A stretch of DNA of 18,486 bases from JAVVUQ01 sp036653075 (GCA_036653075.1 JAVVUQ010000025.1:1-18486), one strand, 5' to 3'; counted from the stretch's first letter, positions 1 to 8,605 are shown. The notes: generated from the sequence alone by a model not told the origin. A program made the numbers and translations.

Positions 1-18
1 ATTCCATCAATATAAATA

Positions 19-3000
19 TTAATATTTTTGCTTTTTTGATTTTTTTCGTTTATAAATAATTATTATTGTTGGAATTATTGCAAGAATCGGCAATGTTATT
101 ACAAACCAAATCGATTCATAAAATGGTTCTGTAACAGTAATTGTTACGTAATAGGGCAAAGATGCTTTAAATAAGTTTGTTTCGGCATATCTAACAGCAA
201 TTGTATGTTTTCCTACGCTTGTATTATAAAATCTATCTGTACGCATAAAATTATTGTTATCATCTAAATCAAATTGATAGGTGGTATTATCAGTATTAAT
301 AAAAATTGTTTTGTTTTTTACTACAAACTCTATATCCAATTTAATATCCATTTCTTCTGGGGTTGGTTGTGACGCTTTTAATACCGTTAAAATCGGATGT
401 TTATATTTAATATTATATTTATTTGATATAATTTTGCTTTTGATTTTCATTTTGTATACACCCGGAAGCGCTAAATTCTGTTCGTTTAAAGCAATTGCTG
501 ATTGAGCAGTTACTTGCGTCGTTTGGTAACCGCATAAATCTTCAAAATAATCCTCAATTAATCCGTCTACGCTGAAAGCAAAATGTATTTTTTCTCCATA
601 TTCAATTGTATTATTTGTCGTTGAAATAGTTAAGTCAATAGCTTTAATAGAAAACTCAAAAGTTCTACTTGGAGGTTTTTGTTTAATATTATAATTTTTA
701 CTGCAATTGATATTTATAACAGCCTTATATTCGCCTGCGTCAATTGGCAAGTTTTTGCTTTTATATTTATTCCCCATTAAGTTTACGCCATAGTATTCAA
801 TATTGACTACAATTCCATTTTCAATTGGTTTTATAATTTTTAAATCAAATGGCTTTCCGTCGTATACTTTTGAATTGTTGACTTCTTCAAAATAAGGCAT
901 ATATATTTCTGGTAATTTTGCTTTGGTGATAATAAAATATGAATCATATTCAAACCAAAAATTATCGTTTTCACCCTTTGCTATAAACAAATATTTTCCT
1001 GCATCAACAGGATTTTCAATAGAAGTATTATCGTAAAAGTATATTTCTGCCTTTATATCTTTATAATCAATTATAGGAGATTGTTTTTCTCCATTATACT
1101 CGTTTGATTGTGGCGTTTGATTATAATTTTTTTCAGCTGCTTGCGAAATATTACATTTTTCAATTATAAATTTAACAATATGTGTTTTTCCATTATTAAG
1201 TTTTAAATTTGCGTAATAAACGCCGCTATTTATTAGTTTTTCTATATTTTCTGCTCTTTTCCATTCCACCTTATCGTTATTTTTACTTAATATAGGATTA
1301 AATTCTTTTTCGTTATAAATTGACGGCGTGGATAAATCATAAATGTATTCATAGTAATTAGTCGCTTTTAATATGCTTTCATCAAATGACGAAAAACATC
1401 CAATTTCTGTAATAGTCAAGCTATCGCAGTTGGCGCCATATAAATAGTTTTCGTAAATTTGAGTATTACTATCGTTAACCACATCTGCTATAATAGCGGC
1501 GCAGTTTGCTTTAATTCCGCTGCAAGTTTCAATTTTAGCTGCCATTAAATTCTCAAATATCTTAAATTGAGCATTGCCACCCTCTAATATCGCAACAATT
1601 CCGCCAGCGCAATAATTTGCTTTTAAAACGCCTTCAATTTGATTGTTTTTAATCTCAATAATAGCATTTTTATTGTCACTGTTTTGAGTAAACGTACCAA
1701 CTACTCCGCCAATATTGTTTGTAATAGAATTATAAATTCTCAACCGATTGTCCTCTATAATTATAGAGATATTACTACTATTGCAAAATTGATTTGTATT
1801 ATTTAAGTATTGCGTATTATATTGCACATTTCCAATTTGCGCTTTTTTTATTGCTATGCCGCATAATTCTGACTTGTTATTTTCTATACTTACGTCGCAT
1901 TTATTTATTAATAAAGTTCCTTTTTCCATCACTAAACTATCTATTATACCGCCGCCACAAGACTTTGATGTAACTTTTATAACAGTATTTTTTATATAGC
2001 TTTCCCCTATGTTATTCAATTTTGCAACAGCGCCGCAACATTCGTCTTCGCTATACAATTTAATTTTACAATTATTTATCTGCGTTTCGGCGCTTTCAGC
2101 TACTATACCTGCGCATATTCCGCTTTTACTTGAGATAGTAACTGCAAAATTATCAATTGTTAATTTTTCGCTTTTAGCTATTACTCCACCGCTTAATTTA
2201 GCTTGATTTATCTCTATATTCGATTCACATTCTTTAGCTTTAAATTGCTGCGAAATAGCTACGAATCCTCCAACATTATTAGCCGATAAATTAGCTTTAA
2301 CTTTACAATGTTCAAAATTAACATTCACAGCTTTTCCAATAAATGCGCCAACATAATCTTTTGATGCAATACTACCATAAATTTCGCAGTCGCTTACCTT
2401 TGCTATTTGACAGTTTTCTGCAATAGCAGCGTCATACTCTTTATTTGATTTTATATCAACATACAATTTTAAATGTTTTAGGTTTAATTCTTCAACTTTA
2501 CCAAACAGCGATTGAGTAATTGCTTTTTTTGTAATGTTTGTATTATATAATTCGGCGTTTTTTACATTATTTGCAAAAGTATTTGCATTCTTAACATTGA
2601 TAAATTCAATATTACTATTACAATCCATATACCTTATATCTAATTCATCGCATTCTGACGTTATTCCAGCTCCATTTGTCGTGTCTTTAATCAGCGCAGT
2701 TATCTTACATTTATTAGCTGTAATGTTTCCCTCTGCTTTACCTATAAGTCCGCCAAAATAAGCGCCGCCAATAATTGAAAGCTTAACATTACAATTTGAA
2801 AACTTTACGCTATTACTTAGTGAATAACCTATGATTCCTCCAACACAACTTCCTTGTGATGCATTTATATTTACTTCACTATATTCATCTCCAATTAGAA
2901 TCTTATTAATCGCAATCTCTTTTCCAACAATTTTGCCAATTAACAATCCACCGTTTTGGGTAACTGAAAGCTGCAATTTTGAGTCAATTTCATACAATTC

Positions 3001-3501
3001 TCCACCGCCATTGTATTCGTATTGTCCAATAATTCCCGCTGTTGCGCCCGATATTTTACCATTTACTTTCAAATTTCTTACAATGTTATCTACGCCATAA
3101 TTTATTATTCCACAAACTTCATCAGCTTTACTTATGTTTACTGTAATTGTATGCCCGTTACCAAAAATATTTTTTCTAAAAGGATTTTCTTTATCTCCTA
3201 ATCCAACATAATTAACTTTTGAAATATCAATATCTTGCATAATGCTTATAGAAATATCAGCGGAATTTATAGTTTTCTTTTCACCATAACCACTTACTTC
3301 AATATCGCTTCGTTCATTTATTTTTTTTGAAATATATAAAAATTCTTCCGCTGTATTAATTTTTATAGCGCCATTATCATACAGCAAATAGGAAAAACTC
3401 GACGCAAAATCTGTGCCAGCGCTTACTACGCTAACATTAATAAAAATTATTAAAACTGTAACTAAAACAATAAATACAAAAACATATCTTTTGCGTATCA
3501 T
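19..3501 (-). CDS. Large secreted, membrane-anchored beta-repeat surface protein
   Basis: 1160 aa. Residues about 8-28 form a hydrophobic signal peptide after a basic MIRKR start, with probable cleavage near VVSA/G. About residues 100-690 consist of irregular short beta repeats with recurring GGIIG, GGLIG and GGFVA-type turns, like GLUG-motif proteins, which suggests a beta-helix. Two YDG-type repeats follow (YNGEK near 802, YDGKP near 879), each later carrying a VDAGKY or IDAGEY motif. An MBG-like domain lies near 950-1042, and a last Ig-like segment precedes a transmembrane helix at 1131-1150 and a short basic tail. There is no LPXTG motif, so it is probably held by the helix rather than by sortase. 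The repeat region is unusually rich in cysteine for an exported protein. An AAGG Shine-Dalgarno precedes the ATG. The family assignment rests on motif resemblance; the ligand is unknown and adhesion is only a guess. It stands alone after the chromate transporter genes. Confidence 0.8.
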   Translation of the reverse strand: MIRKRYVFVFIVLVTVLIIFINVSVVSAGTDFASSFSYLLYDNGAIKINTAEEFLYISKKINERSDIEVSGYGEKKTINSADISISIMQDIDISKVNYVGLGDKENPFRKNIFGNGHTITVNISKADEVCGIINYGVDNIVRNLKVNGKISGATAGIIGQYEYNGGGELYEIDSKLQLSVTQNGGLLIGKIVGKEIAINKILIGDEYSEVNINASQGSCVGGIIGYSLSNSVKFSNCNVKLSIIGGAYFGGLIGKAEGNITANKCKITALIKDTTNGAGITSECDELDIRYMDCNSNIEFINVKNANTFANNVKNAELYNTNITKKAITQSLFGKVEELNLKHLKLYVDIKSNKEYDAAIAENCQIAKVSDCEIYGSIASKDYVGAFIGKAVNVNFEHCKVKANLSANNVGGFVAISQQFKAKECESNIEINQAKLSGGVIAKSEKLTIDNFAVTISSKSGICAGIVAESAETQINNCKIKLYSEDECCGAVAKLNNIGESYIKNTVIKVTSKSCGGGIIDSLVMEKGTLLINKCDVSIENNKSELCGIAIKKAQIGNVQYNTQYLNNTNQFCNSSNISIIIEDNRLRIYNSITNNIGGVVGTFTQNSDNKNAIIEIKNNQIEGVLKANYCAGGIVAILEGGNAQFKIFENLMAAKIETCSGIKANCAAIIADVVNDSNTQIYENYLYGANCDSLTITEIGCFSSFDESILKATNYYEYIYDLSTPSIYNEKEFNPILSKNNDKVEWKRAENIEKLINSGVYYANLKLNNGKTHIVKFIIEKCNISQAAEKNYNQTPQSNEYNGEKQSPIIDYKDIKAEIYFYDNTSIENPVDAGKYLFIAKGENDNFWFEYDSYFIITKAKLPEIYMPYFEEVNNSKVYDGKPFDLKIIKPIENGIVVNIEYYGVNLMGNKYKSKNLPIDAGEYKAVININCSKNYNIKQKPPSRTFEFSIKAIDLTISTTNNTIEYGEKIHFAFSVDGLIEDYFEDLCGYQTTQVTAQSAIALNEQNLALPGVYKMKIKSKIISNKYNIKYKHPILTVLKASQPTPEEMDIKLDIEFVVKNKTIFINTDNTTYQFDLDDNNNFMRTDRFYNTSVGKHTIAVRYAETNLFKASLPYYVTITVTEPFYESIWFVITLPILAIIPTIIIIYKRKKSKKQKY

Positions 3502-3656
3502 TTAAAGCCTTATCTTTTGTATAGTTTTTGTTGTATTTATAATAGCTTAATTTATTAAATTTGGCTATTTTATCAATTCTATCTTTTAATCTCTTTTATC
3601 CAAATATTCAAATATTAATATGATATAATACATAAATTATACATTTTTAACCACTT

Positions 3657-4277
3657 TTATGCAAGTATTACCCCGAATAATAATAATCCTGTTAAAGCGG
3701 ATATAGCTATTAATATAATCGGGTGCAACGGTTTATTCTTGATTTTTATCCTTGATAATCCAAAAAATGCAGCTGTAAGTATGAGCGAAATATAATCGAA
3801 CGTTTTGTTTTCTAAATTTATGTTCTTTAAATTGATATTTGGTATAACTACCGAACATAGTACTGTAATAGCGGCAGACACAACAAGCCCAATTACAACA
3901 GGTCTTACACCCGAAAAGAAACCTTGCACATACTTATTACCAATAAATTTTTCAAATACTGCAGAAACAATCATTATTATAACTAAGCTTGGCAGAACTA
4001 CCGCAAATGTAGCCACACCACTACCTAATAATCCCATAAATACATTGCCATCAAAGGCAAGCGAACCCCTATTATACCCCACAAATGTAGCTAAATTTAT
4101 AGCGAATGGCCCAGGCGTGCTTTCCGCAATAGCTATAAAATCTAATAATTCACCACTTGTCAACCAATGTAATTTATCTACGATTTCACTACTCACCATC
4201 GGCAACATCGCATACCCACCACCAATAGTAAACAATCCTATCTTAAAATATGTCCAAAATAATTCGAGGTAAATCAT
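3657..4277 (-). CDS. Chromate transporter family protein, second half-size subunit
   Basis: 206 aa, a single CHR domain. The N-terminal signature is clear: FKIGLFTIGGGYAMLP near residue 11, a W-L-T turn, then AESTPGPFAINLATFVGYN near residue 52. About four to five hydrophobic segments follow. Full-length ChrA proteins of about 400 aa carry two such domains; Firmicutes commonly encode the halves as adjacent genes that are thought to work together. The ATG overlaps the stop of the upstream half gene as ATGA, so the two are almost certainly translationally coupled. A strong AAGGGGG Shine-Dalgarno sits 7 bases upstream, inside the upstream coding sequence. Chromate export is the family name; the true substrate of such short pairs is often unproven. 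Confidence 0.9.
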   Translation of the reverse strand: MIYLELFWTYFKIGLFTIGGGYAMLPMVSSEIVDKLHWLTSGELLDFIAIAESTPGPFAINLATFVGYNRGSLAFDGNVFMGLLGSGVATFAVVLPSLVIIMIVSAVFEKFIGNKYVQGFFSGVRPVVIGLVVSAAITVLCSVVIPNINLKNINLENKTFDYISLILTAAFFGLSRIKIKNKPLHPIILIAISALTGLLLFGVILA

Positions 4278-5143
4278 TTCTTTACCCCCTTTTTTACTTT
4301 TTTATCCGCTACCTTTTTTAATTTTTCCTTTTCACTATCAAATTCATCAGTTTTATTATTCGATTCTTCATTTTTATTATTTAATTCATTATTTTTATTA
4401 TTTAATTCATTATTTTTATTATCTAATTTTTCGTTTTTATTATCTAATTTTTCATTGTTATTATTTAATTCATCATTTTGTGATTTATCTAAAATATTTT
4501 TGTTGTTTTCAACAAAATCTATGTTATTTACGTTGTTATTTGATGTTTTTTCGGTTGTCGCTTTTATTCTTTCAGGGGCAATATATGGGTGTTTGCTATA
4601 ATAAATAGCGTATGCAATAATTCCTAACAGCCCGCCTGCGATAATAATAAAAATAACATCAATATTAAAAAATGTTGCCAAAACAAAGGCAATTACAGCG
4701 ATAGTAATAGTCCATAGCGTTTTTTTGATTGGTTTTGACAATTTAGCAACGGCATTGAATATTAAAATAACAACAGCGCATCTAATTCCTTTAAACGCAG
4801 CGGCAACCCAAACATTGTTTTTGAAGTAGCTAAAGAAATAGCTAATTAAACTTATTATTATAAAACTTGGAATGACGACGCCTAAGGTTGCGATAATACC
4901 GCCCACAACGCCTGCAACTTTATATCCTACAAACGTAGCGGAATTAACTGCGATTACGCCTGGAGTGCTTTCTGCGATTACCAACATATCTAATATATCT
5001 TGTTCAGTTACCCATTTTTTATTTGCTACTACTTCACGTTCGATAATGCAAACCATTGCATATCCGCCGCCAAATGTAAATGCGCCTATTTTAAAAAATG
5101 TTATAAATAACTCCCACAACAATTTTAATTTTCCTGTTTTCAT
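4274..5143 (-). CDS. Chromate transporter family protein, first half-size subunit with heptad-repeat tail
   Basis: 289 aa from the ATG at 5143, chosen because AAGGA lies 8 bases upstream; in-frame ATGs at 5185 and 5176 lack a good ribosome site. Residues 1-182 are a normal CHR domain: FFKIGAFTFGGGYAM near 15, AESTPGVIAVNSATFVGYK near 57 and several hydrophobic helices. Residues 183-289 are an added soluble tail. Within it are six seven-residue units (NEKLDNK and NNELNNK types) followed by a Lys-rich end (KKVKKGVKK). The heptad spacing with Leu at a fixed place could form a short coiled coil, although the Asn content suggests disorder. The tail is not part of the family and is probably a minisatellite expansion. 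The stop overlaps the next half gene as ATGA. Confidence 0.88.
   Translation of the reverse strand: MKTGKLKLLWELFITFFKIGAFTFGGGYAMVCIIEREVVANKKWVTEQDILDMLVIAESTPGVIAVNSATFVGYKVAGVVGGIIATLGVVIPSFIIISLISYFFSYFKNNVWVAAAFKGIRCAVVILIFNAVAKLSKPIKKTLWTITIAVIAFVLATFFNIDVIFIIIAGGLLGIIAYAIYYSKHPYIAPERIKATTEKTSNNNVNNIDFVENNKNILDKSQNDELNNNNEKLDNKNEKLDNKNNELNNKNNELNNKNEESNNKTDEFDSEKEKLKKVADKKVKKGVKK
4349..4474 (-). repeat. 21-bp in-frame tandem repeat (six copies) in the ChrA tail
   Basis: Six consecutive 21-bp units, for example 4370-4390 and 4391-4411, which are identical, with 4412-4432 and 4433-4453 nearly so. Because 21 bp is seven codons, copy-number changes keep the frame and add or remove one heptad. 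The two central pairs of near-identical copies suggest recent slippage or unequal exchange. Confidence 0.9.
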
Positions 5144-5209
5144 TTTTATAGTCCTTATAACTCTATTTAATAGCATATTTAACAATAATTTTTGCTTTAA
5201 TAAAATATA

Positions 5210-6016
5210 TCATTGTTTTTTGTTGATTAAATTATGCACCTGTTCGTCAACTTTAAAATTTTTAAGATTTTCTTCCGCCCAAGTGAGATATTTTCCGTCA
5301 GTTATCGCAATTTCTTTAATTTTTACGCCTCTATATTTTCCAAATTCCAATACGCTTTCTAACGAGTATATCTTTTTACTCTTTTTTATATACCCTTTAG
5401 CTAAAGAATTTGAACTTTTTTCTTTATACTTGTTATTATCGGATTCGTTTTCTTTATTTTCCATTTCATTGCTATTAATTGTCTTATTATAATCTGAATA
5501 TTTATAATTATTTTTCCCAGCGTATTTTTTATCAGCGTATTTTTTATTAGTATAATTATTATTTTGATAAGAAGTTGTTTTGTTGTCCAAAGCAATATTA
5601 TTAGCGTATATTGCAATTACGTTTTTACGAACTTTTTTATCTTTAATATTACGACTATCCATCAGCGGCTTTATAAATATTTTATGTTCTTTCCGTATTT
5701 CAATCTCCTCTAATTTATCAATAGGCGTCCACTGCATAAAATATTCGTCAGATTTTTCATCGCCATATAAATATTCCGATATATAGAAAACTAATTCTGC
5801 TTTGTTGTCTTTATATACAAATTCATTTTTGCAAATAGCGCTGCCCATCAACGCATAAATACCAAAATCACTTTCCAATGTTTTAATTAATAAAACCGCT
5901 GGACTTTCATTATTTCCCAAAACGCCAATAAAACCCCAACCGCTTTTGCTGTTTTTTCGTTTTACCAAAAGCGTTTTATCCTCTTTTATTATAGCGGTTA
6001 GATAAACTTTTTGCAT
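5210..6016 (-). CDS. Nudix-like domain fused to an ExoX-C-like domain
   Basis: 268 aa. Residues 1-120 look like a Nudix (MutT-type) fold: an opening beta strand (VYLTAIIKEDKTLLVKRK), GWGFIG, then a Nudix-box region at 31-53. The box keeps G31, E37 and G52, but the catalytic REUXEE becomes KTLESD at 45-50, so metal binding and hydrolysis are probably lost. Residues about 125-215 are a low-complexity Asn/Lys/Tyr linker. Residues 217-262 resemble the small ExoX-C-like domain (FGKYRG at 225, then a GKYLTW turn at 241) seen at the end of exodeoxyribonuclease X and in standalone proteins. AAGGTG lies 4 bases before the ATG. The gene sits 66 bp upstream of the chrA pair and may be cotranscribed with it. 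The function is unknown; nucleotide sensing or nucleic-acid binding is inference. Confidence 0.75.
   Translation of the reverse strand: MQKVYLTAIIKEDKTLLVKRKNSKSGWGFIGVLGNNESPAVLLIKTLESDFGIYALMGSAICKNEFVYKDNKAELVFYISEYLYGDEKSDEYFMQWTPIDKLEEIEIRKEHKIFIKPLMDSRNIKDKKVRKNVIAIYANNIALDNKTTSYQNNNYTNKKYADKKYAGKNNYKYSDYNKTINSNEMENKENESDNNKYKEKSSNSLAKGYIKKSKKIYSLESVLEFGKYRGVKIKEIAITDGKYLTWAEENLKNFKVDEQVHNLINKKQ
5519..5563 (-). repeat. 15-bp in-frame tandem repeat in the Nudix/ExoX-C linker
   Basis: Two near-identical 15-bp copies (5519-5533 and 5534-5548) and a third, diverged one (5549-5563) encode KKYAD/KKYAG-like units. This is slippage-type expansion within the low-complexity linker. Confidence 0.7.
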
Positions 6017-6117
6017 ATTACACCTTTTTTATTATGCAGTCATTAAAGCCAATTGAACTATTTTTTGTTTTAACATTTCGTATGCGCAATAATAACGTCA
6101 TAACAATCCTTTGTTAG

Positions 6118-6138
6118 TGTCAAAGGTAGTTTAATCGT
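6118..6138 (-). promoter_or_regulatory. Weak candidate promoter -35 element for the Nudix/ChrA operon
   Basis: A perfect TTGACA on the minus strand (6123-6118) lies about 100 bp before the Nudix-like gene, but the best -10 (TATGAC) is only 15 bases downstream, which is short. The same bases form half of a CCTTTG/CAAAGG inverted repeat (6108-6126). This is only a candidate. Confidence 0.2.
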
Positions 6139-6150
6139 ATATTTAAATTT

Positions 6151-6191
6151 AAAAATAATCCAATTTTTAATTGCTATAAAATTGGATTATT
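6151..6191 (-). terminator. Probable terminator or hairpin after the unknown membrane-protein gene
   Basis: A perfect 14-bp inverted repeat (6154-6167 and 6178-6191) encloses a 10-base loop. On the minus strand a run of five T follows at 6155-6151. The stem is AT-rich with two G-C pairs, so it may be weak. It lies 66 bp past the stop of the 215-aa gene and upstream of the Nudix-like gene, where a transcript boundary would be expected. Confidence 0.6.
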
Positions 6192-6256
6192 ACGCGTCAT
6201 TATATAAACCTTATGTATCTACACAAGATTTCCATTGATTTTATACGCTATAATTA

Positions 6257-6904
6257 TTACGCTTCTGTTGACATATCGGTAATAATTATATTTACTGTTT
6301 TAGATAACGCTTTGACTGCATTTTCAATATCAGAATCGTTAAGCACCCGTGTAGTAACGCCAAAAACTTGACTGTTAAATAAAAAACATAACGTAACGCT
6401 CGTTTCTTTTGCTTTTTCGTCTAATAAAACTGTTTGCACGTATACGGGAATGTTTTTTTCTTTATCTTTTTCCATATAAATAGGGTCTTTATACTTTTCT
6501 GTTAAGCCAAGTAAATCTTTATTTAGCGTCGCTTCTTCATTGCACGTTGCGGTAACAATAAATCCTGTAGTTAATTCACTTACCTTCTTAGTATAAGATA
6601 TTTCGTATTTAACTATATGCGAATTGTTTATTGGATTTTTCATAGCTTCATAGGATAATTTAGAATTAAAAACCAACATTCCAGTAGCGTTGTAACCATC
6701 AAAATTAGTTACAATGTACTTTTTTGCAACACGCTCTCTAATCTCGGAAATACTCAGTCCAGTAAGTTCCGATGCGCCTGAAGAATTGGTTGTCGCTATA
6801 CCTATAATAATCCCTACTATAAGCGCAGCGACGACAATTCCTAAAATGGAAAATATTATAATTTTTCCTTTTTTTGTTCCATAAAATAATTCGAATTTTG
6901 TCAT
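6257..6904 (-). CDS. Unrecognised single-pass membrane protein
   Basis: 215 aa, family not recognised. Residues 1-13 are short and basic (FYGTKKGK). Residues 14-36 form one strongly hydrophobic helix (IIIFSILGIVVAALIVG). The remaining roughly 175 residues are a mixed alpha/beta domain predicted to face outward because of the positive-inside start. It contains few cysteines and no lipobox, so it is an anchored extracytoplasmic protein rather than a lipoprotein. The ATG lies one base after the stop of the small P-loop gene and the only ribosome site is a weak AAGAG inside that gene, which points to translational coupling and a shared function. The frame is intact and the codon use matches its neighbours. 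A perfect 14-bp hairpin follows. Confidence 0.8.
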   Translation of the reverse strand: MTKFELFYGTKKGKIIIFSILGIVVAALIVGIIIGIATTNSSGASELTGLSISEIRERVAKKYIVTNFDGYNATGMLVFNSKLSYEAMKNPINNSHIVKYEISYTKKVSELTTGFIVTATCNEEATLNKDLLGLTEKYKDPIYMEKDKEKNIPVYVQTVLLDEKAKETSVTLCFLFNSQVFGVTTRVLNDSDIENAVKALSKTVNIIITDMSTEA

Positions 6905-6905
6905 T

Positions 6906-7322
6906 TTATTTCTCTTTTGCGTATTGTTTTACAAAAGAAGGCAAATTATCGTATGAGCCTTCTACGGTTAATGCAAATTCTGTTCCAAATGATTCATTTA
7001 ACTCTTTCATTTGATTAAACATACTATTTAAATCGCAAATACATTTGTCTGTCAATCTTGCTATACTATCTATATATATGCGTTGTATGTCACTATTTCC
7101 AGCAATTAGACCTTTAATAAAAGCAAGTAAATCAACGTCAGTTTTAATTCCGTAATCAAAACAGTTGACTAATCTTATCTCTCTAACAAGATCGTGAATA
7201 CGGTTGAAGTCTCGGTCTAAATACACAACATATCCAATAGCTTTTTCAGCAAATTCGTTGGCGTCAGCCACCATTTTTTGTGTTTTGCCGCTACCTCTTT
7301 CTCCGTAGAAAATCTTAATCAT
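6906..7322 (-). CDS. Small P-loop nucleotide-binding protein of unknown role
   Basis: 138 aa. A clear Walker A motif, GERGSGKT, occupies residues 7-14. A Walker B-like strand ending in Asp (RIYIDSI) is near residue 82, followed by TDKCICDLNSMF and a last strand, TEFALTVEGS. The size and layout suit a minimal P-loop NTPase core lacking the extra lobes of named families; I do not recognise the family. The ATG at 7322 is 13 bases from an AAGGAG site, rather far, so an ATT codon three bases upstream cannot be excluded. It follows the aminotransferase gene by 57 bp and precedes the membrane-protein gene by one base, so the P-loop protein may act on or with that protein at the membrane (inference). 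Confidence 0.78.
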   Translation of the reverse strand: MIKIFYGERGSGKTQKMVADANEFAEKAIGYVVYLDRDFNRIHDLVREIRLVNCFDYGIKTDVDLLAFIKGLIAGNSDIQRIYIDSIARLTDKCICDLNSMFNQMKELNESFGTEFALTVEGSYDNLPSFVKQYAKEK

Positions 7323-7379
7323 AATGGCATCATTTCTCCTTAACTATATTTTACCTTATATTTTTAATAAGGATTTTAT

Positions 7380-8579
7380 TTATAAAACGTCATTAAACAA
7401 ATCTCTCATTCTGCCTATTCCTTTTACTATATCACAATCAGATAATGTATAAGATAATCTTATGTATCCGTCAGCGCCAAAGCTCTCGCAAGGAATAACA
7501 GCAACGCCGCATTTGTCAAGTAATACAGCCGCCATTTCCAAAGCGGTATTTGCAACTGTTCCTTTAATGTTTTTACCAAACAATTTGGTAACGTCTACCA
7601 TTACGTAAAATGCGCCTTCGCCCTCAACTGCGGTAACGTATTTAACTGTTTTTAATTCGTTAAGCATAAGATTACGTCTAATTGCAAATCTATTGACCAT
7701 TTCTGCGATAATATCTTCGCCGCCATTTAAAGCGGTAACTGAAGCGTATTGCGCTATACTATTAGGATTACTTGTTTGGTGACTTTGCAACGCTCCCATA
7801 TATTTTGCTGATTCAGCATTCGGAGCAGCGATATAGCCAATTCTCCATCCAGTCATTGCGTAAGCTTTGCTCATACCATTAACTACAAAAGTACGTTTAT
7901 AAGCTTCAGCGTTTATTGACGCAACTGAAACGTGCGTAGCTCCATTATATACTAATTTTTCATAAATTTCGTCCGATATAATCCATAAATCATACTTAAT
8001 AAACACTTCCATTAACGCTTCTATTTCGCTTCTATTATAAACTGCGCCAGTTGGATTATTAGGCGAATTAAAAATAACCGCCTTTGTCTTTGATGTTATT
8101 ACTTTTTCAATGTCTTTAGGCAAAACTTTGAATCCATTAGTAGCTAAAGCATCTACAACAACAGGTTTTCCGCCATTAACTTTCACAAGTTCTGGATATG
8201 TCAACCAATATGGCGATATAATTATTACTTCATCTCCATCTTCAACTAAAATTTGCAACGCATTATAAATAGATTGTTTTGCTCCGCCGCTTACCACTAT
8301 TTGTTGCGGTGAATATGTCAATCCATTGTCTTTTAATAGCTTTGCGCATATCGCTTTTTTAAGCTCCATAGTTCCACTTGCTGGCGTATACTTTGTAAAT
8401 CCTTTGTCTATCGCTTCTCTTGCGGCGTTATTGATATATTCGGGAGTGTTAAAATCAGGCTCTCCCGCAGTAAATCCCACTACGTCAACACCTTCGCTCT
8501 TTAACTTGTTCGCTTGCGCTGTAATTGCCAAAGTCAACGATGGCGCTACCATTGTCGCTCTTTTTGAAAATTCTTTCAT
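7380..8579 (-). CDS. Class I pyridoxal-phosphate aminotransferase (aspartate aminotransferase type)
   Basis: 399 aa, the usual length. It transfers an amino group from aspartate or a similar amino acid to a 2-oxo acid in the cytoplasm using PLP. Visible fold-type I residues are TPASGTMELKKAI near 67, SPNNPTGAVY near 172, SDEIYEKLVY near 201 with Asp and Tyr for the cofactor, the Schiff-base lysine in GMSKAYAMTGWRIGY near 238, and the substrate-carboxylate Arg in RLSYTLSD near 375. The start MKEFSKRATMVAPS, a typical family opening, follows GAGGT by 5 bases. It resembles the AspB/AspC Ib subgroup; the exact amino acid specificity cannot be read from sequence alone. It is 76 bp after prfA and 57 bp before the P-loop gene, probably in the same transcript. 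Confidence 0.92.
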   Translation of the reverse strand: MKEFSKRATMVAPSLTLAITAQANKLKSEGVDVVGFTAGEPDFNTPEYINNAAREAIDKGFTKYTPASGTMELKKAICAKLLKDNGLTYSPQQIVVSGGAKQSIYNALQILVEDGDEVIIISPYWLTYPELVKVNGGKPVVVDALATNGFKVLPKDIEKVITSKTKAVIFNSPNNPTGAVYNRSEIEALMEVFIKYDLWIISDEIYEKLVYNGATHVSVASINAEAYKRTFVVNGMSKAYAMTGWRIGYIAAPNAESAKYMGALQSHQTSNPNSIAQYASVTALNGGEDIIAEMVNRFAIRRNLMLNELKTVKYVTAVEGEGAFYVMVDVTKLFGKNIKGTVANTALEMAAVLLDKCGVAVIPCESFGADGYIRLSYTLSDCDIVKGIGRMRDLFNDVL

Positions 8580-8605
8580 TGCTTACCTCATTATAATTAT
8601 ATATT

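Noticed and set aside
3805..4272. 155-aa plus-strand open frame opposite the second chromate transporter half
   Set aside because: It is antisense to a clearly conserved gene, has no family signature and is rich in Pro/Thr/Ser as expected of a shadow frame.
4274..5185. Chromate transporter starts at 5185 or 5176
   Set aside because: These ATGs lack a good Shine-Dalgarno, whereas AAGGA precedes the ATG at 5143 and the family domain begins right after it.
4872..5492. 206-aa plus-strand open frame crossing the chrA/Nudix boundary
   Set aside because: It runs antisense to two supported genes, has no ribosome site and has the composition of reverse-strand coding.
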